Part shown: positions 35,068 through 44,700 of the stretch, piece by piece
How positions within the stretch are numbered: position 1 is the stretch's first letter
How the letters are laid out: the number at the start of each line of letters is the position of its first letter
Assembly (NCBI GenBank): GCA_029882215.1
Contig: JAOULC010000019.1
Coordinates: 1-61,248 of the forward strand
DNA: 61,248 nt
Reading direction: 5' to 3'
Origin: Gammaproteobacteria bacterium
GTDB taxonomy: Bacteria > Pseudomonadota > Gammaproteobacteria > SZUA-229
Position numbers and translations under genes: made by a program
Notes under the pieces: generated by a model
What the model was told of the DNA's origin: nothing
Databases searched by the model: none
Seen by the model: the letters and a program-made list of their open reading frames with translations, nothing else

Positions 35068-35448
35068 CTACTCAGAGTGCGCTGTAAAGCTACATTCTGC
35101 AGTTGATTTGTTAATAATAATCAAAAATTCACAATAATTGCTGGAATCTATGGGATCATCATGACAATTACAGCCCCCAATAATCTCTATAAAAAAGAAA
35201 CCCGCTTTAATTTGTAGGTTTATGTCATCCTCGTGATGAGAAAGGACCATAAGGTCGATATTGTCATTATCTACGTGTCCACCCTGAGTACAGACTTGCT
35301 GAAGAGGAACAGAGCCGGGAGCTAATGCCAGCACTTCGTTTCTGAAAGCGTGAATAAAAGAGTCTGAATGCCAGTGTTTAAGTGATATGGGAAGAGTAAT
35401 CATTAGAAAATAGTCTAAGGAAGTTGTCACCGGTTGTAAATAAGCCAT
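35068..35448 (-). CDS. Unknown cysteine-containing protein
   Basis: About 126 residues from MAYLQPVTTSLDY; a longer reading starting 14 codons earlier is possible. No signal peptide. The segment GHVDNDNIDLMVLSHHEDDINLQIKAGFFFIEIIGGCNCHDD has a C-x-C and several acidic residues and histidines, which could bind metal. Ends with a C-containing tail FTAHSE. Not recognised with confidence; it resembles small proteins I have seen annotated as hypothetical. No clear ribosome-binding site. Confidence 0.55.
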   Translation of the reverse strand: MAYLQPVTTSLDYFLMITLPISLKHWHSDSFIHAFRNEVLALAPGSVPLQQVCTQGGHVDNDNIDLMVLSHHEDDINLQIKAGFFFIEIIGGCNCHDDPIDSSNYCEFLIIINKSTAECSFTAHSE

Positions 35449-35704
35449 GAGGATAAGTCGATGCCTGTTTGCATGACCTCGAGACATCAAAGAGCACCAA
35501 GCTTTAACACTGTTTTATGCCTAAAGGTGAGACTCGAGTGATTTCGTCAAAACGCTACTGTTTTAAGACTTTATCTGATATAGGGGAGTCGTATAGCCTA
35601 TTAATGGCAGCGGTGACTCATTCTATGGTGTTAGGTTTAATGACAAAAAATTGTTAACAGTAATCAGTTGTGCGAAGCTGTAGAAATGGTGCTTTGCTCA
35701 AGAA

Positions 35705-36826
35705 CTAAAAATAGTAGCTAAGCAGTAGGTTTAATGAGTTACTGTCCTCCTGCTCAGTAGTGTAGTAGTGGCTGAGAGCAGTGCTTAAAACAAGGTTCTG
35801 CTTCAGGTTATATATGAGACTTGTAATCAGCGAAGTAGTATTATTATCTATGTCCTGAATGAGTGTAGGAGCAAGGCTTAGCAAAGGGTGTAGTTCGATA
35901 GTCAGACCGCCGGCCAGATAGTTTCTGAAAAGCATAAATATTTCACCGCGCTGGATTCTCGAATTTAAATTTATATTGTCAATTGAGATCGTATCTTTGT
36001 TGCCAAAGCCATTATGGTAGAGCTCTAAAAAACCATAAATGTTTCTGCCCAGAAAAACCCATGAGTAATCTATGTTTGTTACCAGCGTCGTGATATTTGC
36101 GTTGTCACGTGTTTGTGTGTGAGTGAGATCAAGCCGCCATAAACTGTCGGCAACGGCATGGCTGATACCAAGCCCAAAAACATTGTCGTCATAGTGGTAT
36201 GCCAGCATAATGTCGATCTCGGTATCGCTGATAATACTATGGTATTTAACAGCAGTAGATGACTCATGTGAACTGATATCTCCGCTGTCATTGCGCCGGG
36301 GTAAATAGATAAGTTGCCAGTCATCACCACGATTATCTAGTGCCTGAAAGTAAATCATGTCATCACCGGTTTTGTATTCTTTGTCCAGAGATAAAGGTGA
36401 GAAAGGGTTAAAAATATCGATATTATTGAACACAAAGCCGTTGCCCCATGTCACTGCCTGGCGGCCAATCCTGCTGATTGTGTTTGACGTTTTATAAGTT
36501 AGGAAGAAACGATCAAGACGGTGAAAGCTAAGCCTGTCGTTGCTGCTGTCAAGTGTGTCACTGAGGTTAAATAGTCGGTGCTTGTCAATGTCTGCATAAA
36601 TTCCACCAGAGTTGTTGATCGTGTTGAGTTCATAATTTGCAACAGCGCTAAAGTCATTTGAGGTTTCTGATGCATTCAGCCTGTATGAAAAAATACTGAA
36701 TGATTGTCCTGTATTAACAGCTGTTGAGGAATTGTTGCCAAAATATTTTAATTGTTGAGTAAAGTCGCCAGCCAGTGCCTGTTGAAAACAAATGAAAACA
36801 GAGCAGTATAAAAAAAATTTAAACAT
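35705..36826 (-). CDS. Outer-membrane beta-barrel-type protein of the LolA/ABC operon
   Basis: 373 residues with a Sec signal peptide ([20 protein letters not shown]), then alternating polar/hydrophobic strands and an aromatic C-terminal residue (LLLSYYF), as in outer-membrane barrels. It holds motifs such as RIGRQAVTWGNGFVFNNIDIF, which recalls DUF1302-like or porin-type proteins. It overlaps the preceding ATPase gene by 8 bases, so it is the last gene of that operon and probably the outer-membrane part of the same transport system. Confidence 0.72.
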   Translation of the reverse strand: MFKFFLYCSVFICFQQALAGDFTQQLKYFGNNSSTAVNTGQSFSIFSYRLNASETSNDFSAVANYELNTINNSGGIYADIDKHRLFNLSDTLDSSNDRLSFHRLDRFFLTYKTSNTISRIGRQAVTWGNGFVFNNIDIFNPFSPLSLDKEYKTGDDMIYFQALDNRGDDWQLIYLPRRNDSGDISSHESSTAVKYHSIISDTEIDIMLAYHYDDNVFGLGISHAVADSLWRLDLTHTQTRDNANITTLVTNIDYSWVFLGRNIYGFLELYHNGFGNKDTISIDNINLNSRIQRGEIFMLFRNYLAGGLTIELHPLLSLAPTLIQDIDNNTTSLITSLIYNLKQNLVLSTALSHYYTTEQEDSNSLNLLLSYYF

Positions 36827-37532
36827 TATTTTTTTGAATAATATTGTCGATGATTTTTCCATCATGCAATTTAACCAGTTTTTTTGAACGTTGCATGATC
36901 ATAGGGTCGTGAGTGGAAATAATGAAAGTTGTATTGTGAAGCTCATTCATCTGTAGCATCAGATCGATAAGTTTACTTGCGGTTAGTGAATCAAGATTGG
37001 CTGTAGGTTCGTCTGCAAGCACCAGGCTGGGACGGGAAACAATTGCACGAGCTACAGCAATACGCTGTTGCTGTCCGCCGGAAAGTTCAGTAGGCTTTCT
37101 GTTTTCAAGACCGCCGAGCCCTACCTCCTGTAAAATATTCAACGACTTATGATGGCGTTCATTTTTAGAAACCCCCTGCATTTGCATGACCATTTCAATG
37201 TTTTCCTGAGCAGTCAGTACGGGAATCAGGTTATAAGCCTGAAATACAAAACCAATCTTATGTAAGCGCATGTCAGCCAGTTCAGACTTATTGAGTTTGT
37301 CAATTTCTTCACCATCAATATAAACTTTACCGCTGGAAGGTGTGTCAAGACCGCCGATCATATTGAGCAGAGTCGATTTACCTGAGCCTGAAGGACCTGA
37401 CAAACAGATGAATTCACCTTTATTTACTTCGAAATTTATATTGCTAAGAGCGTGAACTTGAATGAGTCCTTGCTGATATGTCTTGCTGAGGTCAGTACAG
37501 ATAACAACAGTTTGATTGTCTGTATTTTGCAT
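36819..37532 (-). CDS. ABC transporter ATPase, LolD/MacB type
   Basis: 237 residues starting [22 protein letters not shown], chosen because AGGA precedes it and the prior permease stops one base earlier. Walker [11 protein letters not shown]-loop [11 protein letters not shown], signature LSGGQQQR, Walker [10 protein letters not shown], and H-switch STHD. It is of the LolD/MacB/FtsE group that works with FtsX-type permeases. It would power the two permeases encoded just upstream. Confidence 0.93.
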   Translation of the reverse strand: MQNTDNQTVVICTDLSKTYQQGLIQVHALSNINFEVNKGEFICLSGPSGSGKSTLLNMIGGLDTPSSGKVYIDGEEIDKLNKSELADMRLHKIGFVFQAYNLIPVLTAQENIEMVMQMQGVSKNERHHKSLNILQEVGLGGLENRKPTELSGGQQQRIAVARAIVSRPSLVLADEPTANLDSLTASKLIDLMLQMNELHNTTFIISTHDPMIMQRSKKLVKLHDGKIIDNIIQKNNV

Positions 37533-37533
37533 A

Positions 37534-38760
37534 CTAAATCCTAGTGATGGCATCTGCCGGTACAAGCTGAGAAGCTTTCCAGGCAGGGTAGAGGCTGGTT
37601 AAAAGGCCAAGCGCAATGACGATGATATTCGCCAGTAATAAATCCTCAAACAATATAACGAAGGGGATAATGTTCGACATTTGTGCCAGTTCCATACCCT
37701 GAGAAAATGCTGAAACATCAATACCATCACCGGTAGTCATCACAGTGAGCCATGAAACGAAATTGCCAATAAATAGTGCGATTGTCAGCATAAAAAGTGC
37801 TTCAGTCCAGACCTGAACAAGAATAAAGCCGGGCTTGAGTCCGAGGGCCTGAAACAGCCCGAACTCACGTGTGCGTTCATAAATGGTCATTAATAGTGTA
37901 TTGATAATACCAAAGCTCATGGCAAGAAAAACAATCAGATGCCAGACGTATTGGAAGTCACTGTACATTTCGACTACCAGTTTTGTATAGGGCTGAAGGC
38001 TGGACCAGTCCTGAATATCGAGTTCAGGGTTTTTTGCTGCTAAATTTTTTTGTACAGATAATACAGTATCAAGTGAGCGTGTAATAACTGCGATTTCAGA
38101 TGATAAGCCGGTGCTATCCAGTAGTTGTTCTGCTGCTCGTTTAGTGATAAAAATAAAATCGGTCTCCATGCCTTCACCGGAAGTGTCATAAATGCCGCTG
38201 ATGCGGTAACCACTGTCAGCTATTTCATTTTTAGTGTTCTGAGACATGACAACGACCCGTTTACCGAGTCTGGTTTCAAGGTTTTGAGCGAGCTTTTTGC
38301 CGATGATAATACCGTTCTCATCGTTGCTGCTAAAGTATTGTCCTTCGGTGATGGCATTTTTTAAAAATGAAATATTTGCTTCAGCCTCAGGCTCAATCGC
38401 AAGCAGTACAACACCTCTGGTTTCCCGCTCGCTACTGATAACGGCAGGTACACGAATTCTGCTGGACCAGTGAATGATGTCCGGCAGTTTAAGAGTATTT
38501 AGTAATGCTGTGTCATTACCGAAAAATGAATTTTCTATGACCGGATCATCAAGGTAGTTTTTATGGTGGATCTGGATATGTCCGGTCAGATTGTTGACCG
38601 TATCATCTAGCATTTGTATTGCCATGCCGCGCATAAAAGCAGCCGTTACAATCATGGCCCAGACACCCAGAACCATGGCAAATAAAATAACCATTGTGCG
38701 CCGCTTGTTGCGCCACAGATTGCGCCAGGCAAGTGATGTAATAAGAGGAAGACTGCGCAT
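37534..38760 (-). CDS. FtsX/LolCE-type ABC permease, second of pair
   Basis: 408 residues: one N-terminal transmembrane helix, a large periplasmic MacB-PCD domain (about 45-240), then three helices in the FtsX-type region (ETRTREFGLFQALG equivalent at TIYERTREFGLFQALG). The ATG overlaps the stop of the other permease by one base (TGATG). Ends SQLVPADAITRI, a typical C-terminus of this family. Mechanotransmission-type lipoprotein or lipid extraction is likely. Confidence 0.9.
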   Translation of the reverse strand: MRSLPLITSLAWRNLWRNKRRTMVILFAMVLGVWAMIVTAAFMRGMAIQMLDDTVNNLTGHIQIHHKNYLDDPVIENSFFGNDTALLNTLKLPDIIHWSSRIRVPAVISSERETRGVVLLAIEPEAEANISFLKNAITEGQYFSSNDENGIIIGKKLAQNLETRLGKRVVVMSQNTKNEIADSGYRISGIYDTSGEGMETDFIFITKRAAEQLLDSTGLSSEIAVITRSLDTVLSVQKNLAAKNPELDIQDWSSLQPYTKLVVEMYSDFQYVWHLIVFLAMSFGIINTLLMTIYERTREFGLFQALGLKPGFILVQVWTEALFMLTIALFIGNFVSWLTVMTTGDGIDVSAFSQGMELAQMSNIIPFVILFEDLLLANIIVIALGLLTSLYPAWKASQLVPADAITRI

Positions 38761-39989
38761 CAGATCTTTCTCATGGCTTCAACCGGCTGAAGGTGGCGAA
38801 TTTTCATAGCCGGGTAAAGTGCAGATAAAATGGTGAAGATAAATATTACCAGCGGACCTATTAAAATGCTTTCAAAGGTAATCTGCGGGTGCAGGGTGGC
38901 TGACATATTATACATCTGCGCAATTTCTTCCATGCCCTCAAAAGTGAGACCGTAAACGGCAAAATAAACATTGATGGCAAGGCCAGCTAAGGTCCCCAGT
39001 GTCAGTGCAAAAAAAGTTAATATTAAAGCCTCCAGCATCACCAGTTTAGCAATGTTAAATGGTTTGTAGCCAAGCGCCAGCATGATGCCGAATTCTCTGC
39101 TGCGTTCGAGTACCGACATTAAAAAAGTATTCAGAATGCTTAAGGTGATGATCGCAACCAGAACCAGATACATAAACCAGCCGGAAGAATAATCCAGTTC
39201 TATGGCCTGTTTGATGCCGGGCTGAAGCTGATCCCAGCTCAGTGTCAGCAGCTGATTATTATCAGCGATTAGCTGTTGCAATTGTTGGCGGAAAAAATGC
39301 TCTTTTTTTATCTCATCATGATAAAAAATAAGCGCATGACCGGCATTGCCCATGCTGAAAACTTCCTGAAATGTTTTTATTGGTATCTGAATCAGGTTGC
39401 GATCAAGCTCTTTTGAACCTGAGTCATAAATCCCGCTAACCGGTAATATGGTTGCAGCGATAGAGCCGTCACGACCACTGCCCATCAGTGTTAGCTCATC
39501 TCCTGTTTTGATGCGCAAGTTATTTGCAAGGCTTTTGCCGATAATGACCTCATGAGAATCATCAGATAACAAATATCTGCCTTCTTTGATGGTGCCTGGG
39601 ATACTGGAAACCAGCTTTTCATATTCGGGTTCTACGCCCGTTATCAATGTACCATAGCTGCGTTGTTCTGATGATACCAGTGCAAATCCATTAGCACGTG
39701 CTGTTATTGATTTTATACCGGTTTTGTCGCGGATAGTTCTGGCGAGATTTTGTATGTCTTTTATATCGTTACGAATTTTTGGTTCGTCAAGATAGCCTTT
39801 TTTTTGAACCTGCAATAAACCCTGATAAATACTGATACTGCCTTTTATCATCAGGTCATATTGTCCGAGCTGTAAGCCGATACTAAACACCAGTAAGGCT
39901 GCACCAAAAGCAATGGCCAGCATGGTTAAAATCGTGCGTCGGGGATGACGCCAGATATTTCTCCATGCAAAGTTGAGTGTCGTGTTCAT
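38760..39989 (-). CDS. FtsX/LolCE-type ABC permease, first of pair
   Basis: 409 residues with the same layout as its neighbour: TM1, MacB-type periplasmic domain, and three C-terminal helices with SVLERSREFGIMLALG. N-terminus FAWRNIWRHPRRTILTMLA has the classical RNIWRHPRRT motif. The two permeases probably form a heterodimer as LolC/LolE do. The preceding LolA-like gene ends 12 bases ahead. Confidence 0.9.
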   Translation of the reverse strand: MNTTLNFAWRNIWRHPRRTILTMLAIAFGAALLVFSIGLQLGQYDLMIKGSISIYQGLLQVQKKGYLDEPKIRNDIKDIQNLARTIRDKTGIKSITARANGFALVSSEQRSYGTLITGVEPEYEKLVSSIPGTIKEGRYLLSDDSHEVIIGKSLANNLRIKTGDELTLMGSGRDGSIAATILPVSGIYDSGSKELDRNLIQIPIKTFQEVFSMGNAGHALIFYHDEIKKEHFFRQQLQQLIADNNQLLTLSWDQLQPGIKQAIELDYSSGWFMYLVLVAIITLSILNTFLMSVLERSREFGIMLALGYKPFNIAKLVMLEALILTFFALTLGTLAGLAINVYFAVYGLTFEGMEEIAQMYNMSATLHPQITFESILIGPLVIFIFTILSALYPAMKIRHLQPVEAMRKI

Positions 39990-40001
39990 GGTGTCTGATG
40001 T

Positions 40002-40754
40002 TTATCCCGGGTTTCTTAAATTAGCAAGCGTGAAGGTGTTTTTATCATGTTTGATATTAAATTTTATCAGCGTAGTATAAAATTCTGTCCATTCATTATC
40101 GCGGCCATTTTTTTGCATACGCTGGCGCAAGGAAATGCGTTTGCCATCGATCAGTTTAATTTCATCAGCAGTCAGGGTTTTAATCAGTATATTGTCCTGA
40201 TCATAAAACTCATGCCTTAAGAAAACATGGTCCTCAGTAACGGTAACAATTTCTTTGCCCCAGACAACGGGTGCATTCTCGTGCGGGACGGACTCAATAG
40301 TAAATATTTTTACCCTGTCCTGAAGTCTGCTGTCAATGATACGGTGAGTGTAATTGTCGATGATATCATCTGCGCGGGCGATGTCATTGTTAGAAAAATC
40401 TGAACCCATCCAGCTTTGGTTAGACATGCTGGCTGGGATTTTTATCACACGGTTAATTTTTGGTGCATAACTCCACATCTTGTCAGCAATCAGCAAGGTG
40501 CCGCCATTCTTGTCTTTTTTCGGCGCAGTGATACGTACCAGTGATTTATCCAGACCCTCTGTCCATGCCTGCATGGACATAACCCGTTCCCAGTCCGGGC
40601 GATGTATCGTCATCGTGGCTTCTGAATAAGAGGTGATGCCGCGATAGTTGTCAATCGCTTGTCTGATCAGTTGCTTCGCTGATTCTGCCTGAACCGGTGC
40701 AGATAAACTTAAGGAAAGCAGTATCAACAATATAAGCATTGCACGCTGTGGCAT
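40002..40754 (-). CDS. LolA-like outer-membrane lipoprotein-sorting protein
   Basis: 250 residues with a cleaved signal peptide (to about residue 23, VQAESAKQ). The body matches the outer-membrane lipoprotein-sorting family that accompanies FtsX-type ABC operons (SYSEATMTIHRPDWERVM, MWSYAPKINRVIKIP). It is probably a periplasmic carrier with a half-open beta barrel, moving a hydrophobic cargo from the ABC transporter to the outer membrane. First gene of the five-gene operon. This is a paralogue, not the housekeeping lolA. Confidence 0.85.
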   Translation of the reverse strand: MPQRAMLILLILLSLSLSAPVQAESAKQLIRQAIDNYRGITSYSEATMTIHRPDWERVMSMQAWTEGLDKSLVRITAPKKDKNGGTLLIADKMWSYAPKINRVIKIPASMSNQSWMGSDFSNNDIARADDIIDNYTHRIIDSRLQDRVKIFTIESVPHENAPVVWGKEIVTVTEDHVFLRHEFYDQDNILIKTLTADEIKLIDGKRISLRQRMQKNGRDNEWTEFYTTLIKFNIKHDKNTFTLANLRNPG

Positions 40755-40925
40755 GATTTATATCCTGCGATGTTTGAACAGATACAAAGTATACCTGTTC
40801 TAAAAAAGATGCCAATGAGACGGATCAATATAGGAGGTAAAAACGAAAAAAGTGGTTAATTATATCTATAAAAGTGCTATATATATTCTATGTTTTAAAG
40901 ACATTGATTTAACCGGGGTATATGG

Positions 40926-41891
40926 ATGTTAGTAATGAGGTGGCAGTTGCGTCTGCTTATCGCCGTCATCGCGTTGTTTTTATCAGCCTGTTCTGAAGAA
41001 CCCGAGCAGGCGATTCGCATTGGCAGCAGTCCATGGCCGGGTTATGAACCCTTATATCTGGCGCGTGATCTGGGTTATTTTGATCATAATCGTGTGAGTT
41101 TGTTTGAGCTGCCTTCCGCGGATATCACATTAGAGTCATTTCGTAATCATTCAGTTGATATAGCAAGCCTGCCGCTTGATTCTGTATTGGAGCTGATACA
41201 AGAAGGCTCACAAATTAAAATAATACTGATAATGAATATATCCCACGGCGGTGATGTGGTCCTGGTTAAGCCGGATATTAAACATTTAACAGATATCAAA
41301 GGTAAGCGAGTTGCAGCGGTAAATATCCCGCTGGGTTTATATATGCTGAGCCGTTTACTGGACAGGGCTGGTTTAGAAAAAAAAGATATAGAGCTGAGCT
41401 TAATGTCTGAAACAGAGCAGGAGGCTTTTTATAAAAGCGGTCAGGCAGATGTGGTGATTACCTATGACCCGGTAAAAACGGCACTGCAGAAAGCCGGTAT
41501 GAAAACTATTTTCGACAGTACTGATATACCGAATGAGATTTTTGATATTCTGGTAGTACATGAGTCGGTCTATCTTTCGCACAAGAAAGATGTTTGTGAG
41601 GTCGTCAATCAGTGGTTTGAGACACTGGATTACATACATGAAAATCAGCAGGATGCTGCCGTAAAAATCAGTCGTCGACTCGGTGTCAGTGAGAGCGATT
41701 ACCATCAGATGTTAAAAGGAATTATTATTCCGGATAAAAAGACAGTGAAAGCAATGCTGGGTGGTGAAAAGCCTGAGTTAGTGCCAGCTGCAAACCGTTT
41801 AGCCTCTATTTTACAAAAGGAGAGACTGATCAAAGATTTTGCGGATGTAAGCGGGGCTATCGATACAGATTTTGTCAGTTGCATTAACTAA
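40926..41891 (+). CDS. Solute-binding lipoprotein (NrtA/TauA/SsuA-like)
   Basis: 321 residues with a lipoprotein signal: LLIAVIALFLSAC with the lipobox Cys near residue 22. The body is a periplasmic binding fold (IRIGSSPWPGYEPLYLARDLGYF), the pattern of proteins that bind nitrate, taurine, aliphatic sulfonates or thiamine precursors. No permease or ATPase is adjacent. The stop is followed directly by a hybrid histidine kinase ATG, which suggests that the binding protein serves as a sensor module. The start could be the Met three codons later. Confidence 0.85.
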   Translation: MLVMRWQLRLLIAVIALFLSACSEEPEQAIRIGSSPWPGYEPLYLARDLGYFDHNRVSLFELPSADITLESFRNHSVDIASLPLDSVLELIQEGSQIKIILIMNISHGGDVVLVKPDIKHLTDIKGKRVAAVNIPLGLYMLSRLLDRAGLEKKDIELSLMSETEQEAFYKSGQADVVITYDPVKTALQKAGMKTIFDSTDIPNEIFDILVVHESVYLSHKKDVCEVVNQWFETLDYIHENQQDAAVKISRRLGVSESDYHQMLKGIIIPDKKTVKAMLGGEKPELVPAANRLASILQKERLIKDFADVSGAIDTDFVSCIN

Positions 41892-44288
41892 ATGAAAATC
41901 CGGTTAACGATCTTAATTCCGCTGCTGCTGATAGTTTCCGTACTGTTTAGCAGTTCACTGATATTTTACTGGCAAACACAGTCAGCTGATGAATCAATCC
42001 GTCGTGATGCTCGTCATCAGCTAAATCTGGATATTACTCGTTTACAAAATGTGTTGTATAACAGCATGATCGAAGGCGATGTGGCCTCTGCCAGGCTGAG
42101 TCTATCCGTCTCGGCTATGGATCAGTCAGTTAAAACACTGTTACTAACGGATGGTGAAAGTAAAATACTTCTGGCTAACCGCTATAGCTGGCAGGGAGCC
42201 AGTGTTACACAGATAAAAACCTTCGATAGTAAGATTGCTGCCGGTGTAAAAGTAAATAATAAACCCGTGTTCTTTTATCCCGCCGATAATAATGAAATAT
42301 TAACAGTCTATTCTCCCGTGATATTAAAGCTGGAAAATCAGTCGGGATATCAGCTAAAAAAAACCGGTGTTTTATTTGCTGAGTACAGTATTCATGGCAA
42401 GCTGATTGCGGCATATCAAAATGCCATTCGTTTATCGACGAATTTCTTTTTGCTTATGTTGCTCGCTACCATTGCAGTGGCTTTGTTATTACATTTTCTG
42501 GTTTCAAAACGGCTGGCAGCGCTAACGGACGCTTCAAAATCACTGGCTGAAGGCAATATGGATGTACAGGTGCTAATTTCAGGTCAGGATGAGCTGGCGG
42601 TACTGGCCGGCTCATTTAATGAAATGGCGCAGCATATCAGGTCAAGTTTCAAAAGCCTTGAAAAAGCTGAGCATCAGTTAGTTAATATGAACGAGACACT
42701 CGAACATCAGGTCGCAAGCCGGACAGCTTTACTGAGTGAGGCCCAGCGAATTGCCGGTATGGGTAACTGGGTTTTGTACCTGAATAAAAAGCAGGTTTTC
42801 TGGTCGGATGAAATTTACCGGATTTTAGCTCTGGATGAAAATAAAGAAGAAGCAAGTTTTAATCAGCTGCAGCAGATGATTCACCCGGATGATAGAGTTC
42901 AGTTTGATGCGGCCTATCAAAAGAGCTTACAAAGCACAGAAAAACAGATAACTGAGTTTCGACTGATACGAGCAGACAGCAGCCAGTGCTGGGTTCGTTG
43001 CGAAATGCTGGCTTTGTTTGATGAGGATAATAAAGCCTATACTATTAAAGGCATTATTCAGGATATTAGTGAAAGAAAGCTGGAAAAAGAACGTCATGAT
43101 GTTCTCGAAAAACAGTTACAACAAACGCAAAAGATGGAGTCACTGGGGCAGTTAACCGGTGGTATCGCTCATGATTTTAATAATATGCTGGCAGCAATTA
43201 TTGGTTTTACTGAGCTGGCCCAGGGGCTTGAGGTAGAGGATAAATCAGGTAAGTTAAATAAATATCTGGATATCATTATGCAGAGTAGTGAGCGGGCGAA
43301 AGATCTGGTTTCCCAGATGCTGACGTTTAGTCGCTCTCTGGAAAGCATGGATCATAAAGAAAAATTAAGTCTTAATGCTGTAATAAAGGAGACACTCTCC
43401 TTATTAACACCGATTCTGCCGAGTTCAATCAATCTGAAGCTGGAAATGGCGGATGGAGATTACGAAATTCTCGCAAATAATGTCATGCTAGGACAGGTCT
43501 TTATGAATCTGTGTGTTAATGCGCGTGATGCAATGCAAAACTCGCAAGGACAAATCACTATCAAAGTCTTGAAAGAGCATTTCACCGCTGTTGTATGTAA
43601 TTCATGCCATAACCCTGTCACGGGTGAGTTTGTAAAGGTGGGTATCAGTGACAGTGGTGCCGGCATGTCGGCAGCCGTAATTGAACATATATTTGAGCCA
43701 TTCTTTACCACTAAAAATGTAGGCAAGGGCACGGGGATGGGGCTTGCCATGGTGCACGGTATTATGCATAAACACGGTGGCCATATTCTTGTTGATTCGG
43801 CTGTTGATGGCGGCACAACATTTAATTTACTATTTCCCGCGCTGCTCAGGGATGAACAAAAGGAAGGTCGTGTTGTGATTGAGCATCAACAGATTACACA
43901 GGGGCAGGGTGAAAGAATAGTGATTGTAGATGATGAAGTGGCGATCACGCTTTTTATGGAAGATTACCTGTCAGCTAAAGGTTATCAGGTCATCAGTATG
44001 AATGACAGCCGGCAGGCGCTGAAATACGTTATGGAAAATATAGATAATATTGATCTGCTGATAACAGATTATACCATGCCGGGAATAACAGGCATGCAGC
44101 TGGCGATTGCGATACTGGAAAAAGCCCCGGATTTTCCGGTGGTGATGTGCACCGGCTACAGTGATTATATTGATGAGGTCGAAGCGCTTGAGAATAACCT
44201 TAAAGGCTTTCTGCATAAGCCGATTGATATGGGTAAACTGCTGCTATACATTAAGCAATATGCCAGAAGAGTGCAGCAGTCTGCTTAG
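41892..44288 (+). CDS. Hybrid histidine kinase with PAS and receiver domains
   Basis: 798 residues: N-terminal helix, periplasmic sensing domain (about 30-170), second helix (about 180-202), HAMP, PAS with a YRILALDEN-type segment (about 290-395), HisKA with H427 (GGIAHDFNNML), HATPase with GKGTGMGLAMVHGIMHKHGG, and a C-terminal receiver with phosphoacceptor D726 (LLITDYTMPG). It begins with no gap after the binding-protein stop. The periplasmic domain probably reads the state of that lipoprotein; its ligand is unknown. No DNA-binding output regulator is adjacent. Confidence 0.92.
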   Translation: MKIRLTILIPLLLIVSVLFSSSLIFYWQTQSADESIRRDARHQLNLDITRLQNVLYNSMIEGDVASARLSLSVSAMDQSVKTLLLTDGESKILLANRYSWQGASVTQIKTFDSKIAAGVKVNNKPVFFYPADNNEILTVYSPVILKLENQSGYQLKKTGVLFAEYSIHGKLIAAYQNAIRLSTNFFLLMLLATIAVALLLHFLVSKRLAALTDASKSLAEGNMDVQVLISGQDELAVLAGSFNEMAQHIRSSFKSLEKAEHQLVNMNETLEHQVASRTALLSEAQRIAGMGNWVLYLNKKQVFWSDEIYRILALDENKEEASFNQLQQMIHPDDRVQFDAAYQKSLQSTEKQITEFRLIRADSSQCWVRCEMLALFDEDNKAYTIKGIIQDISERKLEKERHDVLEKQLQQTQKMESLGQLTGGIAHDFNNMLAAIIGFTELAQGLEVEDKSGKLNKYLDIIMQSSERAKDLVSQMLTFSRSLESMDHKEKLSLNAVIKETLSLLTPILPSSINLKLEMADGDYEILANNVMLGQVFMNLCVNARDAMQNSQGQITIKVLKEHFTAVVCNSCHNPVTGEFVKVGISDSGAGMSAAVIEHIFEPFFTTKNVGKGTGMGLAMVHGIMHKHGGHILVDSAVDGGTTFNLLFPALLRDEQKEGRVVIEHQQITQGQGERIVIVDDEVAITLFMEDYLSAKGYQVISMNDSRQALKYVMENIDNIDLLITDYTMPGITGMQLAIAILEKAPDFPVVMCTGYSDYIDEVEALENNLKGFLHKPIDMGKLLLYIKQYARRVQQSA

Positions 44289-44300
44289 CTAAAAATTAAT

Positions 44301-44684
44301 ATGGTCAACTGTATGCCTGTGCAATATAAAATTTATCCTGAAGATGAGCTGATTATTGTAAGCTACTCAGGTGATCTGAAAATCACAGAAATATTAGAAG
44401 CGCGCAGTGCAATCGTACAGGATGCGGATTTTAATTCGCTTTTTAATGTGCTCGATGATATCAGGGAAGTAGTTGAATCATCGATTCATTTCAGTGACCT
44501 TGAAGCAATTGCCGGTAAAAGTGCTGTACAAACCGGTGTTAAAAGAGCTCTGGTGGCCGAGTCTGATTTTCAGTTCGGAATGGCGCGTATGTATCAGTTG
44601 TTAAGCGAAGCTTCCGGTTATGCTTTTAAAGTTTTCAGAGTATATGATGAGGCTTTGCTATGGATTAATAGTCAGCCGGACTAA
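44301..44684 (+). CDS. STAS/SpoIIAA-like small protein after the hybrid kinase
   Basis: 127 residues (or 123 from the Met at codon 5). Opens PVQYKIYPEDELIIVSYSGDLKITEILEARSAI, a beta-rich start followed by a helix as in STAS-like SpoIIAA proteins, and ends LLWINSQPD. No signal peptide. It starts 12 bases after the kinase stop, so it is probably its downstream partner or a regulator. The family call is tentative. Confidence 0.6.
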   Translation: MVNCMPVQYKIYPEDELIIVSYSGDLKITEILEARSAIVQDADFNSLFNVLDDIREVVESSIHFSDLEAIAGKSAVQTGVKRALVAESDFQFGMARMYQLLSEASGYAFKVFRVYDEALLWINSQPD

Positions 44685-44700
44685 CCGTCTTTTCAGTAAA

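Noticed and set aside
40829-40925. Strong AGGAGGT at 40832 followed by a short GTG frame
   Set aside because: The spacing to GTG is too long, and the frame of about 26 codons ends overlapping the next gene's start with no recognisable content; probably a chance ribosome-site match.
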